The notes: generated by a model from the sequence alone, not told the origin. 44,480 nucleotides of DNA from Phycisphaerales bacterium UBA6054 (GCA_002429045.1 DIYM01000021.1:22512-66991); one strand, 5' to 3'. Numbered from the stretch's first letter, positions 7,523-16,668 are shown. Program-made: numbers and translations.

Positions 7523-8623
7523 TCAGAGGGCCGCGAGCCTCCGGGCGGTCTCCTGCTCGATGAGTGCCTCGAACATGGGGCCCAGGTCGGCCTCGTCGAT
7601 GACCTTGGCTTTGCTGAACTTCTGGTCGAGGCGCTGGTCGGCGACGATGTTGTCCTGGTAGCGGTACACCCGGATCTTCTCGCTGCGTTGCCCCGTGCCG
7701 ATCTGGGCCTGGCGTTGCCCGGCCCGCTCGGCCTCGGCCTTCTGACGCTCGATCTCGTAGACGCGTGCCGAGAGCAGGCGGCGGGCCTTGTCCCTGTTCT
7801 GGGCCTGGCTCTTGGTCTCCTGCATCCGCACCTCGATGCCGGTGGGCTTGTGGAGCAGGTGGACCGCGGTCGCGACCTTGTTGACGTTCTGCCCGCCCGG
7901 GCCCTGGGCGGTCGTCACGTGTTCGTCGACATCGTTCGCCCAATCGATGCTGACCTCGACGTCCTCGGGTTCGGGCAGGACCGCGACGGTGCATGTGCTG
8001 GTGTGGATCCGCCCCTGCGTCTCGGTGGCCGGGACACGCTTGACGGAGTGGACGCCCGCCTCGAAGGCGAGTTCCTGCCAGACGCCCTCGCCGGCGATGT
8101 TGACGACCGCACGCCTGATGCCCCCCACCGACGCGTCGGCGTCCAGATCCATCTCGTCGGTCTTCCAGCCCCGACGGGACGCGTAGCGGGTGTAGACCCC
8201 GAGCAGGTCGCGGGCCCAGAGCCCGGCCTCGTCGCCCCCGGTCCCGGCACGCACCTCGAGGATCACCGAACCGACGGAACGGTCCTCGGACATGACCAAC
8301 TGCGATTTGATCCGCTCGGCGGTCTCGCGTGCGGCCCGCTCGATGCCGGGCAGTTCGGCGCGCGCCATCTCGGCCAACTCTTCGTCGTCGCCCGAGATCG
8401 CGCTCCGCATCTCCCTGGCCTCGCCGCTCAGTTCCTTGAGCGACCGGTACTCGTTGACCACCGGATCGATCGCCGCCCGTTTGATCGCCAGCGCGGACGC
8501 CCGTCGGTGATCGCTGATCACGGAGGGGTCCTCCAGTTGGGCGGAGAGATCCCTGTGCTGGGCGTCGATCTGATCGAGCTTCTCGCGGACGGGATCGGGC
8601 AGGATGTCGGGGGCTTCTGGCAC
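7523..8623 (-). CDS. prfA: Peptide chain release factor 1
   Basis: 366 residues with the GTG start at 8623. RF1 recognises UAA and UAG and triggers peptidyl-tRNA hydrolysis. The GGQ loop reads GPGGQNVNK, the anticodon-mimic region reads RVPATETQGRIHTS (PAT tripeptide of RF1), and RAGTGGDEAGLWA precedes it. An in-frame ATG at 8686 would add 21 non-conserved residues. The GTG is preferred because TAGGCT stands 5 bases upstream and gives the usual family length. It is divergent from the ABC transporter operon. Confidence 0.92.
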   Translation of the reverse strand: MPEAPDILPDPVREKLDQIDAQHRDLSAQLEDPSVISDHRRASALAIKRAAIDPVVNEYRSLKELSGEAREMRSAISGDDEELAEMARAELPGIERAARETAERIKSQLVMSEDRSVGSVILEVRAGTGGDEAGLWARDLLGVYTRYASRRGWKTDEMDLDADASVGGIRRAVVNIAGEGVWQELAFEAGVHSVKRVPATETQGRIHTSTCTVAVLPEPEDVEVSIDWANDVDEHVTTAQGPGGQNVNKVATAVHLLHKPTGIEVRMQETKSQAQNRDKARRLLSARVYEIERQKAEAERAGQRQAQIGTGQRSEKIRVYRYQDNIVADQRLDQKFSKAKVIDEADLGPMFEALIEQETARRLAAL

Positions 8624-8628
8624 CCGCA

Positions 8629-8634
8629 AGCCTA
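8629..8634 (-). promoter_or_regulatory. -10 box (TAGGCT), leaderless start of prfA
   Basis: TAGGCT on the minus strand, 5 bases before GTG 8623. This decides the start of prfA. Confidence 0.5.
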
Positions 8635-8685
8635 TGGCCCGATCCGTCACCCCGCGCCCCACGAAACGGGGCCGGCTTGGTTCCA

Positions 8686-8691
8686 TATAAT
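8686..8691 (+). promoter_or_regulatory. -10 box (TATAAT) of the ABC transporter operon
   Basis: Perfect consensus TATAAT. Initiation is expected near 8698-8701, at an in-frame GTG (8701) upstream of ATG 8728. No good -35 is visible. Confidence 0.55.
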
Positions 8692-8727
8692 CTCGCTCGC
8701 GTGATCAACGCAGGATCTGGAGGTCGG

Positions 8728-9708
8728 ATGCAATCGGGTGAACTGGCGATCGAGATGCGCGGCGTGCGCAAGACGTTCGGGAACAAGGTCGCCGTCGAGG
8801 GCATCGATCTCGAGATCCCCAAGGGCTCGCTCCACGGGTTCATCGGGCCCAACGGGGCGGGCAAGTCCACCACGATCCGTATGATCATGTCGATCCTGTT
8901 CCCCGATCGGGGCGAACTGAGCGTGCTGGGCAAGCGGTCCGCGGTCGAGAGCAAGGACCGGATCGGCTACCTGCCCGAGGAACGCGGCGTGTACAAGAAG
9001 ATGAAGGTCGGCGCCTTCCTGCACCACATGGGGCGGCTCAAGGGGCTCGACGCCGGTGTCTCTCTGCGCAAGCGCGTCGACGAGTGGCTCGAGAAGATCG
9101 ATCTGCCCGATGTCTCCAAGAAGAAGTGCGAAGAGCTCTCCAAGGGCATGCAGCAGAAGGTCCAGTTCGTGTCCTGCGTGCTCCACGATCCGGACCTGGT
9201 GATCCTCGACGAGCCTTTCAGCGGGCTCGATCCGGTCAACATGAGGCTGCTGCGCGACCTGATCAACGAGCAGCACCAGCAGGGGCGCACCGTGATCTTC
9301 TCGACGCACGTGATGGCGCAGGCCCAGCAGTTGTGCGATCACATCGTCATGATCCACAACGGCAAGAAGGTGCTCGACGACCCGCTCGATGTCATCCGGA
9401 GCAGGCACCGGCCCGAGTCGGTCTGGTTCGACCCGATCGATGGCTCGGGCGTCGATCGCGTGGCCCGGATCCCGGGCGTGACCGGCGTCTCGGTGGTGGA
9501 CGGGCGGAACCGCGCGGGTTTCGATGGCTCGATCGATCCGACCGAGGCGGTCCGAGTGCTCGCCGATGCCGCGCCGATGCACGGGGTCGAACTCCACCGC
9601 CCCGGCCTGGAAGACATTTTCATCAGCATCGTGACCGGCAACGATCTCAGCGCCGACGACAAGGCCCGACTGCGGGCCGAGCTGCGCGGGACGGGGGGTG
9701 AGTCGTAA
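8728..9708 (+). CDS. ABC transporter ATP-binding protein (NatA-like)
   Basis: 326 residues. Walker A is GPNGAGKST, the Q-loop region is GYLPEERGVY, the signature is LSKGMQQK, Walker B is LVILDEPFSGLDP, and the switch His is in FSTHVM. The YLPEERGVYKKM form is typical of NatA/YhaQ-type exporters, which drive an ABC-2 permease for export of sodium or of small molecules and peptides; the substrate cannot be read from sequence. GGAGGT precedes ATG 8728 with a short 3-base spacer. An in-frame GTG at 8701 next to the predicted transcription start is an alternative leaderless start. The TAA stop overlaps the permease ATG by one base, so the two are translationally coupled. Confidence 0.9.
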   Translation: MQSGELAIEMRGVRKTFGNKVAVEGIDLEIPKGSLHGFIGPNGAGKSTTIRMIMSILFPDRGELSVLGKRSAVESKDRIGYLPEERGVYKKMKVGAFLHHMGRLKGLDAGVSLRKRVDEWLEKIDLPDVSKKKCEELSKGMQQKVQFVSCVLHDPDLVILDEPFSGLDPVNMRLLRDLINEQHQQGRTVIFSTHVMAQAQQLCDHIVMIHNGKKVLDDPLDVIRSRHRPESVWFDPIDGSGVDRVARIPGVTGVSVVDGRNRAGFDGSIDPTEAVRVLADAAPMHGVELHRPGLEDIFISIVTGNDLSADDKARLRAELRGTGGES

Positions 9709-11126
9709 TGGCCCAGAGCTTCAACATCGCTAAGGTGGTGCGGATCGCGGGGCGCGAGTTCGCGTCCACCGCGCTGACCAAGGGGTTCATCATCGGTGCG
9801 TTGGTCGTACCGGCGGTGCTCGTGATGCTGATCCCACTGATTCTCGTTCTCGCGGCGTCGGCCAAGCCCCCGGCCGTATCGGGCAGGATCCTGGTCATCG
9901 ATCGGTCCGGGCAGGTATTCGACACGCTGGCAGAACGGTTGAGTGAGGAGTCGATCCGCGAGCGGCGTGAGCGGATGGCCGAACGAGCGGCCGAGTTCGC
10001 TCAAGACGCGTTCGGATCACTGGGCAGCCAAGTCGCGGGCGGCACCGAAGCGGCCATGGACGCGATCCAAATCCCGAAGCTCACGCTCGAATCGCTTGGC
10101 GCCGATGCCGATGTTGAAGTTGCAAAGAAGCTCATCCGCGACCAGATCAGCGGGGATGGACCAATCGACCCGGCCGACCGTGTGCTCGCAGTGCTCGAGA
10201 TCGACGAGGATGTCGTCGTTATCCATGAAGGTGATGAAGAGTTCGGTGCGTGGCAGCCGTTCTTCCGACCGAAGCTGAACAACGAGGCTGTGGGCGAGAT
10301 CGAGAACGCCGTCGAGTGGGCCGTGCGCGAGCAGCGGTACGCCGACGCCGACCTCGACCGGGATCGGATCCGCGCGATCGACCGGGTGACCCAGCGCGAA
10401 GCGCAGGAAGTCACGGAGCAAGGCGAGCAGAAGGACACCTCCGGGTTGACCAGCATGGTGGTTCCGGTGGTCGCGATGGTGCTGATTCTGGTCGCGACGT
10501 TCACCGGCGGACAGTACCTGCTGACGACAACGATCGAAGAGAAGTCGTCTCGCGTTGTCGAGGTACTGCTCAGCGCCGTGTCGCCGATGGAGCTGATGAC
10601 CGGAAAGATTTTCGGGCAGATGTTCGTCGGGCTCTCGCTGCTGGTGATCTACAACGGGATCGGGATCTTTGCGTTGATTGCGTTTAGTATCACGGGCGTG
10701 GTGAGCCTGTCGCTGGTGGTGTACTTCTTTGTGTACTTCGTGCTGGCCTACATCATGTTCGCATCGATGATGGCCGCGATCGGTTCGGCGGTGAACGACC
10801 TCCGCGAAGCGCAGTCGTTGATGACGCCCGTGATGCTCTTCAGCATGGTTCCCTACTTCTTTTTCATGCCGGTGATCAGGGCCCCGAACAGCACGCTGAG
10901 CACGGTGATGAGCTTCATCCCTCCGATCAGCCCGTTCATCATGATCATGCGGATCGCGACGCCAGAGACCGTCCCGGGATGGCAGATCGCGCTGTCGATC
11001 TTGGTCAACCTGATCGCGGTGTGGTTCCTGCTCTGGTTCGCGGCCAAGGTCTTCCGGGTCGGGCTGCTGATGTACGGCAAGCCCCCGAACTTCCGCACGC
11101 TGATCCGCTGGGTCCGCATGGCATAG
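9708..11126 (+). CDS. ABC-2 type permease (NatB-like)
   Basis: 472 residues. One N-terminal membrane segment (GFIIGALVVPAVLVMLIPL) is followed by a ~190-residue hydrophilic region, probably outside the membrane, and then five or so C-terminal membrane segments starting at SMVVPVVAMVLILVATF. The sequence TIEEKSSRVVEVLLSAVSP is the hallmark of NatB/ABC-2 permeases. It partners the preceding ATPase, with which it overlaps by one base. The hydrophilic part is somewhat less GC-rich than the surroundings but continuous in frame. Confidence 0.88.
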   Translation: MAQSFNIAKVVRIAGREFASTALTKGFIIGALVVPAVLVMLIPLILVLAASAKPPAVSGRILVIDRSGQVFDTLAERLSEESIRERRERMAERAAEFAQDAFGSLGSQVAGGTEAAMDAIQIPKLTLESLGADADVEVAKKLIRDQISGDGPIDPADRVLAVLEIDEDVVVIHEGDEEFGAWQPFFRPKLNNEAVGEIENAVEWAVREQRYADADLDRDRIRAIDRVTQREAQEVTEQGEQKDTSGLTSMVVPVVAMVLILVATFTGGQYLLTTTIEEKSSRVVEVLLSAVSPMELMTGKIFGQMFVGLSLLVIYNGIGIFALIAFSITGVVSLSLVVYFFVYFVLAYIMFASMMAAIGSAVNDLREAQSLMTPVMLFSMVPYFFFMPVIRAPNSTLSTVMSFIPPISPFIMIMRIATPETVPGWQIALSILVNLIAVWFLLWFAAKVFRVGLLMYGKPPNFRTLIRWVRMA

Positions 11127-11139
11127 CCCCGGGGATCCC

Positions 11140-11520
11140 GTGCCCCAGCGACGTCCCCACTGCACCTCCTGCGGCTACGACCGCTCCGGGATCCCAAGCG
11201 ATGCCCCGTGCCCGGAGTGCGGATCGGACCGGCAGGAGGCGCGGGAAGAGCACGAGCTCTCGGCCGGTTCGTCCCGCGCGGTGATCGCCCTGGGTCTCGG
11301 CACCCTGTCGTGGATCGGGCTGGTCGGGTTCGGCGTCATCGCGGTGATGCTCGGGCTCGGCGCGATCGCGGTGTCCGTGTCGGCGCTGCACCGACTCAAG
11401 CGGGAGGATGGGCACGACTGGAAGCCCGCCGCCACGGCGATCGCGGGGCTGATGCTCGGGATCTCGGGCGCCGTTCTGGGCGTGCTGGTCGCGGTCGCGA
11501 TCATCGCCGCCGTGATCTAA
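11140..11520 (+). CDS. Zinc-ribbon + two-TM membrane protein (DUF4190-like), copy 1
   Basis: 126 residues. The N-terminal ribbon is CTSCGYDRSG followed by CPECG, four Cys suited to bind zinc. Then come hydrophobic segments AVIALGLGTLSWIGLVGFGV and AAVAIIAAVI-like C-terminus separated by HRLKREDGHDWK. This resembles DUF4190-type membrane proteins. Function is unknown. The start is GTG 11140, 13 bases after the permease stop, with GGGGA just upstream, so it may belong to the ABC operon. Two paralogues follow at 13697 and 14176. Confidence 0.75.
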   Translation: MPQRRPHCTSCGYDRSGIPSDAPCPECGSDRQEAREEHELSAGSSRAVIALGLGTLSWIGLVGFGVIAVMLGLGAIAVSVSALHRLKREDGHDWKPAATAIAGLMLGISGAVLGVLVAVAIIAAVI

Positions 11521-11523
11521 ACT
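11518..11523 (+). promoter_or_regulatory. Possible -10 box (TAAACT) of the methyltransferase gene
   Basis: TAAACT overlaps the stop of the preceding gene and lies 7 bases before ATG 11531. It is less certain than the other boxes because the TAA is already explained as a stop codon. Confidence 0.35.
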
Positions 11524-11530
11524 CACGCCG

Positions 11531-12304
11531 ATGTGCGCACTATTCAACAAGCACGATCTCTACGAAGCCTGCGTGCAGTCGCCCGAGCACCTCGCGCCGC
11601 TGCTCCGAGCGATCCACGGCGGAGAACCGGCCACGCTCGGCGAGGACTTCAGCGGCACGGCCGCGCTCTCGTATGAATGGGTCAAACGCGACGGCGCCCG
11701 CGCGATCTCGGCCGATCTCGATGCCGCCGCCCTCGCGCATCGCGGGGATCACGAGCGGATCTCCAAGGTTGTCTCGGACGTCACCACCGTGCCGGACCCC
11801 TGCGACGTGCTGTTCGTCGGCAACTTCTCGATCGGCTACTGGCACACACGCGACGAGCTGATCGCCTACCTCAGGCACGCACGCTCGCGGATGAACCCCG
11901 GCGGCGTGTTCGTGTGCGACACATACGGCGGCGAGTCGGCGTTCCTCACCGGGGACGTCCACCGCCCGACGCCGCTGCCGAACGGGTACATCTGCCGGTA
12001 CACCTGGGAGCAGCGACACGCCGACCCGCTGACCGGGATGGTCACCGATGTCATCCACTTCCGCATCGAACGCGCCGGCGTGATCGAGCACGAGTTCATG
12101 GACGCGTTCGTCTACGAGTGGCGGCTGTGGTCGGTGCCCGAACTCCGCGACGCGTTGATCGAAGCTGGGTTCGCCGAAACGCAGGTCTTCGCCAAGCTCG
12201 CCGATGCGTGGGACGATCAGGGCAACGCGTACGTGGAGCCGGTGGCGGACGCCGAGGACGAACTGGACGACAGCTTCATCGTGATGGTCGCGGGGCGGGT
12301 TTAG
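11531..12304 (+). CDS. Class I SAM-dependent methyltransferase, family copy 1
   Basis: 257 residues. SAM-binding motif I is in LGEDFSGTAALSYEW, followed by the acidic loop ISADLD and then DVLFVGNFSIGYWHTRDEL and GGVFVCDTYGGE. The C-terminal part EFMDAFVYEWRLWSVPELRD is shared with the protein at 22309-23208, so the two are paralogues. The substrate is unknown; the family is known mainly as uncharacterised class I methyltransferases. The protein is cytoplasmic with no signal. Confidence 0.8.
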   Translation: MCALFNKHDLYEACVQSPEHLAPLLRAIHGGEPATLGEDFSGTAALSYEWVKRDGARAISADLDAAALAHRGDHERISKVVSDVTTVPDPCDVLFVGNFSIGYWHTRDELIAYLRHARSRMNPGGVFVCDTYGGESAFLTGDVHRPTPLPNGYICRYTWEQRHADPLTGMVTDVIHFRIERAGVIEHEFMDAFVYEWRLWSVPELRDALIEAGFAETQVFAKLADAWDDQGNAYVEPVADAEDELDDSFIVMVAGRV

Positions 12305-12311
12305 TCTCCCC

Positions 12312-12317
12312 TACGAT
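12312..12317 (+). promoter_or_regulatory. -10 box (TACGAT), leaderless start of aldehyde dehydrogenase gene
   Basis: TACGAT with 5 bases to ATG 12323. Confidence 0.5.
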
Positions 12318-12322
12318 CCCGC

Positions 12323-13693
12323 ATGACCACCGCAACCACCGCCGCATCGCTCGATTCGTTGAACCCCGCCACCGGCGAGGTGGTCGGCTCCGTGCCGCTC
12401 ACGCCGGTCGGGGAGATCCCCGCGATCGTCGCGCGGGCCCGGGACGCCGCGAAGGCGTGGTCGGCGATGTCCGCCCAGGAACGTGCCGACATCATCCGCC
12501 CGGCGGGGGCCCGGCTGGTCGAGCGGGCGGAGGAACTCGGCGAGTTGCTCAGCCGCGAGCAGGGCAAGCCGATCAAGGAAGGCATCGGCGAGGTCAGGGG
12601 CTGCGGCTCTCGGCTTTCAGACGAGGTCGACGAGATCGCCGAGGCGGTCAGGCCGCAGGTACTTAAAGGCGACGGCGTGCGGAGCACGGTCTACCACGAT
12701 CCCTACGGCGTGTGCGCCGCGATCACGCCCTGGAACTTCCCGATCCTCATGCCGCACTGGATGGTGCTGCCCGCGTTGGTCGCGGGCAACACGGTCGTGC
12801 TCAAGCCGAGCGAGGAGACACCGCTGATCGCGCAGGCGTACGCGGACGTGCTCAACGAGTTCCTGCCGGCAGGCGTGTTGCAGATCGTGCACGGGCGCGA
12901 GCAGGGCCCGGCGCTCGTCAAAGCCGATGTCGACCTGATCGCGTTCACGGGCTCGAAGGTGACAGGGCAGGCGATCATGCGCGAGGCCGCCGACGGGCTC
13001 AAGCGAGTCATCCTCGAACTCGGCTCGAAGGACCCGCTGCTCGTGCTAGAAGGCGCGGACGTGGACAAGGCCGCCGAGTTCGCCGCCCGCAACGCGTTCC
13101 GCAACTGCGGGCAGGTCTGCGTCTCGACCGAGCGGATCTACGTGGATCGTTCGCTGCACGAGCGGTTCGTCGCCAGGCTCGCCGAGCAGGCCGAATCGTT
13201 CACCGCCGGGCCGTACGACGACGAGAACGCGGCGATCGGCCCGATGATCCACGCCAAGCAGAAGGCCCATGTGGCCTGGCAAGTGGAAGAGGCCATCACA
13301 AAGGGCGCGAAGGTTGTCTTCGGCAACGAGCCGCGCGACGGGGCGTTCATCTCCCCCACCGTCCTCGACGGCGTCACCCACGACATGGACATCATGAAGA
13401 CCGAGACCTTCGGCCCGGTCGCGTGCGTGATGGCGGTGGACTCGGTCGACGAAGCCGTCGAACTGGCGAACGACAGCGAGTACGGGCTCGGGGCGGCCGT
13501 GTTCGGCGAGGAGTCGACCGCGCAGTCTGTTGCCCGGCGCATGACCGCCGGCATGGTGGGCGTGAACCAGGGAATCGGCGGCGCCCCCGGGATGCCATGG
13601 GTCGGCGCACGCCAGTCTGGTTACTCGTTCCACGCGGGCCCGATGGGGCACCGCCAGTTCTGCCAGGTGCGGGTGGTGAGCGAAGGGACGTGA
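12323..13693 (+). CDS. NAD(P)-dependent aldehyde dehydrogenase
   Basis: 456 residues, full ALDH superfamily length for the short N-terminus type. It oxidises an aldehyde to the acid; the substrate is not determined, and the succinate-semialdehyde/betaine-aldehyde-like group is nearest by look. Visible motifs are ITPWNFPI (cofactor site), KPSEETP, FTGSKVTG (NAD loop), LELGSKDP (general base Glu; the second Gly of the usual LELGGK is Ser), NCGQVCVSTER (nucleophile Cys) and ETFGPVACV. The start is ATG 12323, supported by the adjacent -10 box. A zinc-ribbon protein gene follows after 3 bases. Confidence 0.9.
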   Translation: MTTATTAASLDSLNPATGEVVGSVPLTPVGEIPAIVARARDAAKAWSAMSAQERADIIRPAGARLVERAEELGELLSREQGKPIKEGIGEVRGCGSRLSDEVDEIAEAVRPQVLKGDGVRSTVYHDPYGVCAAITPWNFPILMPHWMVLPALVAGNTVVLKPSEETPLIAQAYADVLNEFLPAGVLQIVHGREQGPALVKADVDLIAFTGSKVTGQAIMREAADGLKRVILELGSKDPLLVLEGADVDKAAEFAARNAFRNCGQVCVSTERIYVDRSLHERFVARLAEQAESFTAGPYDDENAAIGPMIHAKQKAHVAWQVEEAITKGAKVVFGNEPRDGAFISPTVLDGVTHDMDIMKTETFGPVACVMAVDSVDEAVELANDSEYGLGAAVFGEESTAQSVARRMTAGMVGVNQGIGGAPGMPWVGARQSGYSFHAGPMGHRQFCQVRVVSEGT

Positions 13694-13696
13694 TCG

Positions 13697-14107
13697 GTGG
13701 ACGCGTCACGGAGACGCTCGCCGCCGCGCTGCCGTGAGTGCGGGTACGAACTGACCGGGTTCGGGATCGGGGATACCTGCCCGGAGTGCGGGGCGATCAT
13801 CCGGCTTCTCTACGACGAACCACCGACGTCGAACCTCGCGAAAGCCTCGGTGATCCTCGGTTCGATCTCGCTGGGTTCATTCGCGATCGCGGTCTGCGGC
13901 TTGTGGCCACTGGTCTTCGTGTTCTTTGCGGGTGGTGTTGCCGGGATGGCCTGCTCGCTGGTTGCCCGACGCCAGATCCGCAAGGACGGGTATCGATTCT
14001 CTCGCAACTCGAAGACCATCACCCGGGTTGGGTTCTGGATCTGTGCGCCCGGCACGACGCTGGCGGCAACCGTGATCGCTGGCGCGGTGTTCGCCGCGTT
14101 GACCTGA
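13697..14107 (+). CDS. Zinc-ribbon membrane protein (DUF4190-like), copy 2
   Basis: 136 residues. Ribbon CRECGYELTG ... CPECG, then hydrophobic segments ILGSISLGSFAIAVCGLWPL and VFFAGGVAGMACSLVA, a basic loop RRQIRKDGYRFSRNSK, and a final segment GTTLAATVIAGAVFAAL. The start is GTG 13697, 3 bases after the aldehyde dehydrogenase stop, which implies translational coupling. Function is unknown. It is paralogous to the genes at 11140 and 14176. Confidence 0.75.
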   Translation: MDASRRRSPPRCRECGYELTGFGIGDTCPECGAIIRLLYDEPPTSNLAKASVILGSISLGSFAIAVCGLWPLVFVFFAGGVAGMACSLVARRQIRKDGYRFSRNSKTITRVGFWICAPGTTLAATVIAGAVFAALT

Positions 14108-14163
14108 GACCACGCCGGATGCCTATTGCGGACCAATCAAGGCCATGCAGCACTCTTTCGGAG

Positions 14164-14169
14164 TAGAGT
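14164..14169 (+). promoter_or_regulatory. -10 box (TAGAGT), leaderless start of zinc-ribbon copy 3
   Basis: TAGAGT with 6 bases to GTG 14176. Confidence 0.45.
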
Positions 14170-14175
14170 TGCCGC

Positions 14176-14556
14176 GTGAACGATTCATCGGCTATTCCGC
14201 GTTGCATGCACTGCGGTTACGAACTGCGGGGCATCAGCGTTGAATCCGCTTGCCCGGAGTGCGGCCAGCCTGTTTGGCACTCGGCGACACACGTACCGAC
14301 GACGTCCGGTTACGCCATCGCTTCGCTTGTGCTCGGCATTTGCTCGCTCATGGCGTGCACATGCTACGGGCTGCCGTCGTTGCCGCTGGGTATCATCGGG
14401 ATCGTCTTCGGCGAGCTCGCGAGCCGGCAGGTCAAACTCGGCACCAGAGGCGGCCCATCCAAAGGGATGGCCCTGGCCGGCCGGATCTGTTCGTGGGTCG
14501 GGGTGGTGGTCGGCTGCGTTGTGGTCGTTATGATCGTGATCTCCGCGTTCTGGTAG
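14176..14556 (+). CDS. Zinc-ribbon membrane protein (DUF4190-like), copy 3
   Basis: 126 residues, GTG start supported by the -10 box just upstream. Ribbon CMHCGYELRG ... CPECG; membrane segments GYAIASLVLGICSLMACTCY, LPSLPLGIIGIVFGELA and WVGVVVGCVVVVMIVIS. The middle part SKGMALAGRICSWVG is the DUF4190-like signature in which small residues alternate before the last helix. It is the third member of this family within 3.4 kb. Its transcript faces rnpB across a GC-rich hairpin. Confidence 0.75.
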   Translation: MNDSSAIPRCMHCGYELRGISVESACPECGQPVWHSATHVPTTSGYAIASLVLGICSLMACTCYGLPSLPLGIIGIVFGELASRQVKLGTRGGPSKGMALAGRICSWVGVVVGCVVVVMIVISAFW

Positions 14557-14579
14557 CGCAACGAAGCCCCCAATTGGCC

Positions 14580-14608
14580 GCACCCCCCCGGTTGTCCCGA
14601 GGGGGTGC
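14580..14608. terminator. GC-rich hairpin between zinc-ribbon gene and rnpB
   Basis: GCACCCCC paired with GGGGGTGC around a 13-base loop lies between convergent transcripts. There is no T-run on either side, so termination is plausible for both but not certain. It lies just past the 3' end of RNase P RNA. Confidence 0.5.
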
Positions 14609-14619
14609 GTCGTGCGGCT

Positions 14620-15096
<477 letters not shown>

Positions 15097-15104
15097 TACT
15101 CCGG

Positions 15105-15110
15105 ATCATA
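15105..15110 (-). promoter_or_regulatory. rnpB: -10 box (TATGAT) of rnpB
   Basis: TATGAT ends about 8 bases before the predicted 5' end of RNase P RNA. No strong -35 is visible. Confidence 0.55.
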
Positions 15111-15144
15111 CGGCTGTTTACGTCCCGCGATTCATCGATTCTGG

Positions 15145-15150
15145 TAGCAT
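15145..15150 (+). promoter_or_regulatory. -10 box (TAGCAT), leaderless start of Gfo/Idh-like gene
   Basis: TAGCAT with 7 bases to ATG 15158. It is back-to-back with the rnpB promoter about 35 bases away. Confidence 0.5.
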
Positions 15151-15157
15151 TTGCGTT

Positions 15158-16192
15158 ATGAGCGAGGGCAAACCCCGAGCCGCGTGCTGGATCACACCGC
15201 ATCAGACCGGCGTGCTCGGGCGTGCGCTTGAATCGGCCGGGCTCACGCCCGCCAGTGCCGGGTCGCCCGAGCCGACCCAGACCGGGCAGGTTGCCCGCGA
15301 GATGGGCTGCGAGCCCTGCGACGACCTGCGGGCTGCGCTCACGACCAACGATGTGGACGTGGTGATCATCGGTGCCGCGGGCGAGTTTGGGCACGCGGAC
15401 CCGGAGCAGGATCTGACCGCGCTCCGGCTGGCCAGGTCGCGGTCCGTGGCCGTGGCCACGCTCGAGCCGGTCCCGGCGTCGGCGATGTCGCTCGCGGGCA
15501 CGCGTTGGACAGAAACGCTCGACAACGGGTCCATGAGCGAACTGGTTCGCTTCGTTCCGAGGACCCGTCGCACGCCTGCGATCGACGAACTCCACGCGTT
15601 GCTCGAGACGTTCGGCGCACCACGAAGCGGCGTGATCCGAGCAACCGGACCGCACACGCTCGGCACCCTCGGCGCCCGCATGTTCGACGCCATGGATCTG
15701 ACCCGGGCCCTCTTCGGCGTGCCGGAGTCGATCGACGCCTGTTGTGTGACACCGACCAGCGGGCGGGGCGTCCACCAGCTACCGGGCGAGACGCTCCGAT
15801 CCCTGTCGGGAGATCTCACCGCCCACCTCCGGTTCGCCGACGGGCGTTCGTTCATGATGCACCTCTCTGATCAAGCGACCGTTTCGTCGTTCGACCTCCG
15901 CCTGATCGGCAACGAGGGCATCGTGGACACACGCCCGGACCGGATGGTCTGGCGGCACGCCTCCGGGGAGGTCGATCGGACCGACGTGCGCCAGCCCGGG
16001 CCGCAACGGGGCGATGCGGGCGAGACCGCGCTGGTGACCCAACTCAAAGACCTCTGCGCCGGTGTCGGGCCCACGCACGCGCCCATCGATTACCCGGGCG
16101 TGCTGTCGATGACCCACGCCGCCCTGCTCAGCTGCCGGACCAGTCAGGGCGAATCCCCCGACACGATCCGGCGCTTGATGCAGTCCGCCTGA
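15158..16192 (+). CDS. Gfo/Idh/MocA-like oxidoreductase-fold protein
   Basis: 344 residues. The layout fits Gfo/Idh/MocA: an N-terminal Rossmann part where DVDVVIIGAAGEFGHADPEQ follows an alpha/beta unit, then a C-terminal sheet domain ending the family way with FDLRLIGNEGIVDTRPDRM. The N-terminal glycine loop (GxGxxG) is replaced by WITPHQTGVLGRALE and the catalytic EKP motif reads LEPVP, so dinucleotide binding and activity are doubtful. It may act as a non-catalytic homologue. Start ATG 15158 has the adjacent -10 box. Confidence 0.6.
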   Translation: MSEGKPRAACWITPHQTGVLGRALESAGLTPASAGSPEPTQTGQVAREMGCEPCDDLRAALTTNDVDVVIIGAAGEFGHADPEQDLTALRLARSRSVAVATLEPVPASAMSLAGTRWTETLDNGSMSELVRFVPRTRRTPAIDELHALLETFGAPRSGVIRATGPHTLGTLGARMFDAMDLTRALFGVPESIDACCVTPTSGRGVHQLPGETLRSLSGDLTAHLRFADGRSFMMHLSDQATVSSFDLRLIGNEGIVDTRPDRMVWRHASGEVDRTDVRQPGPQRGDAGETALVTQLKDLCAGVGPTHAPIDYPGVLSMTHAALLSCRTSQGESPDTIRRLMQSA

Positions 16193-16221
16193 CGCCTTCC
16201 CACCCGGCGCCCGGCGTCGGC

Positions 16222-16668
16222 TCACGTCGCGACCGACGTCCCCCCGGCGATATAGGACTCCAGCGACTGGATCGTCTCGGCCAGCACCCCGTTCTCCGCC
16301 TGGTTCAGATCGCCGATCGACACCATGCCCTTCAACTCGGCCTGCTCCATCACAGGGAGGTGCCGGACGCGCCGCTCGCGCATCACCTTGCGGGCCTCGT
16401 TGAGCTTGGTGCCGGGGCGGCAGGTCAGCACGTCGCGCGTCATGACCTCCGCGACCCGGGTCGCCTCCGGATCCCGGTGCTCGGCGACGACGCGGGTCAG
16501 GATGTCGCGCTCGGTGAGAATCCCGACCAGGCGCCCGTCGAGCGTGACGGCGAGCGAGCCGATCCGGTGCCCGTTCATCGACCGCGCGGCTTCGAGGACG
16601 CTCTCGGTCGCGCCGATCGAATGCACGTCCGAGCCCTTGTGATCGAGGATGTCTTTGACGGTGCCCAT
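16222..16668 (-). CDS. Tandem CBS-domain protein
   Basis: 148 residues made of two CBS domains (VKDILDHKG ... GRLVGILTERDI and VAEVMTRDVLTC ... LPVMEQAELKGMVSIGDLNQ). Such stand-alone CBS pairs bind adenine nucleotides and regulate partner proteins; the partner is unknown. ATG 16668 is preferred over a longer reading because GGAGG lies just upstream and the CBS domain starts immediately. It lies downstream of tyrS on the same strand, 141 bases away. Confidence 0.85.
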   Translation of the reverse strand: MGTVKDILDHKGSDVHSIGATESVLEAARSMNGHRIGSLAVTLDGRLVGILTERDILTRVVAEHRDPEATRVAEVMTRDVLTCRPGTKLNEARKVMRERRVRHLPVMEQAELKGMVSIGDLNQAENGVLAETIQSLESYIAGGTSVAT

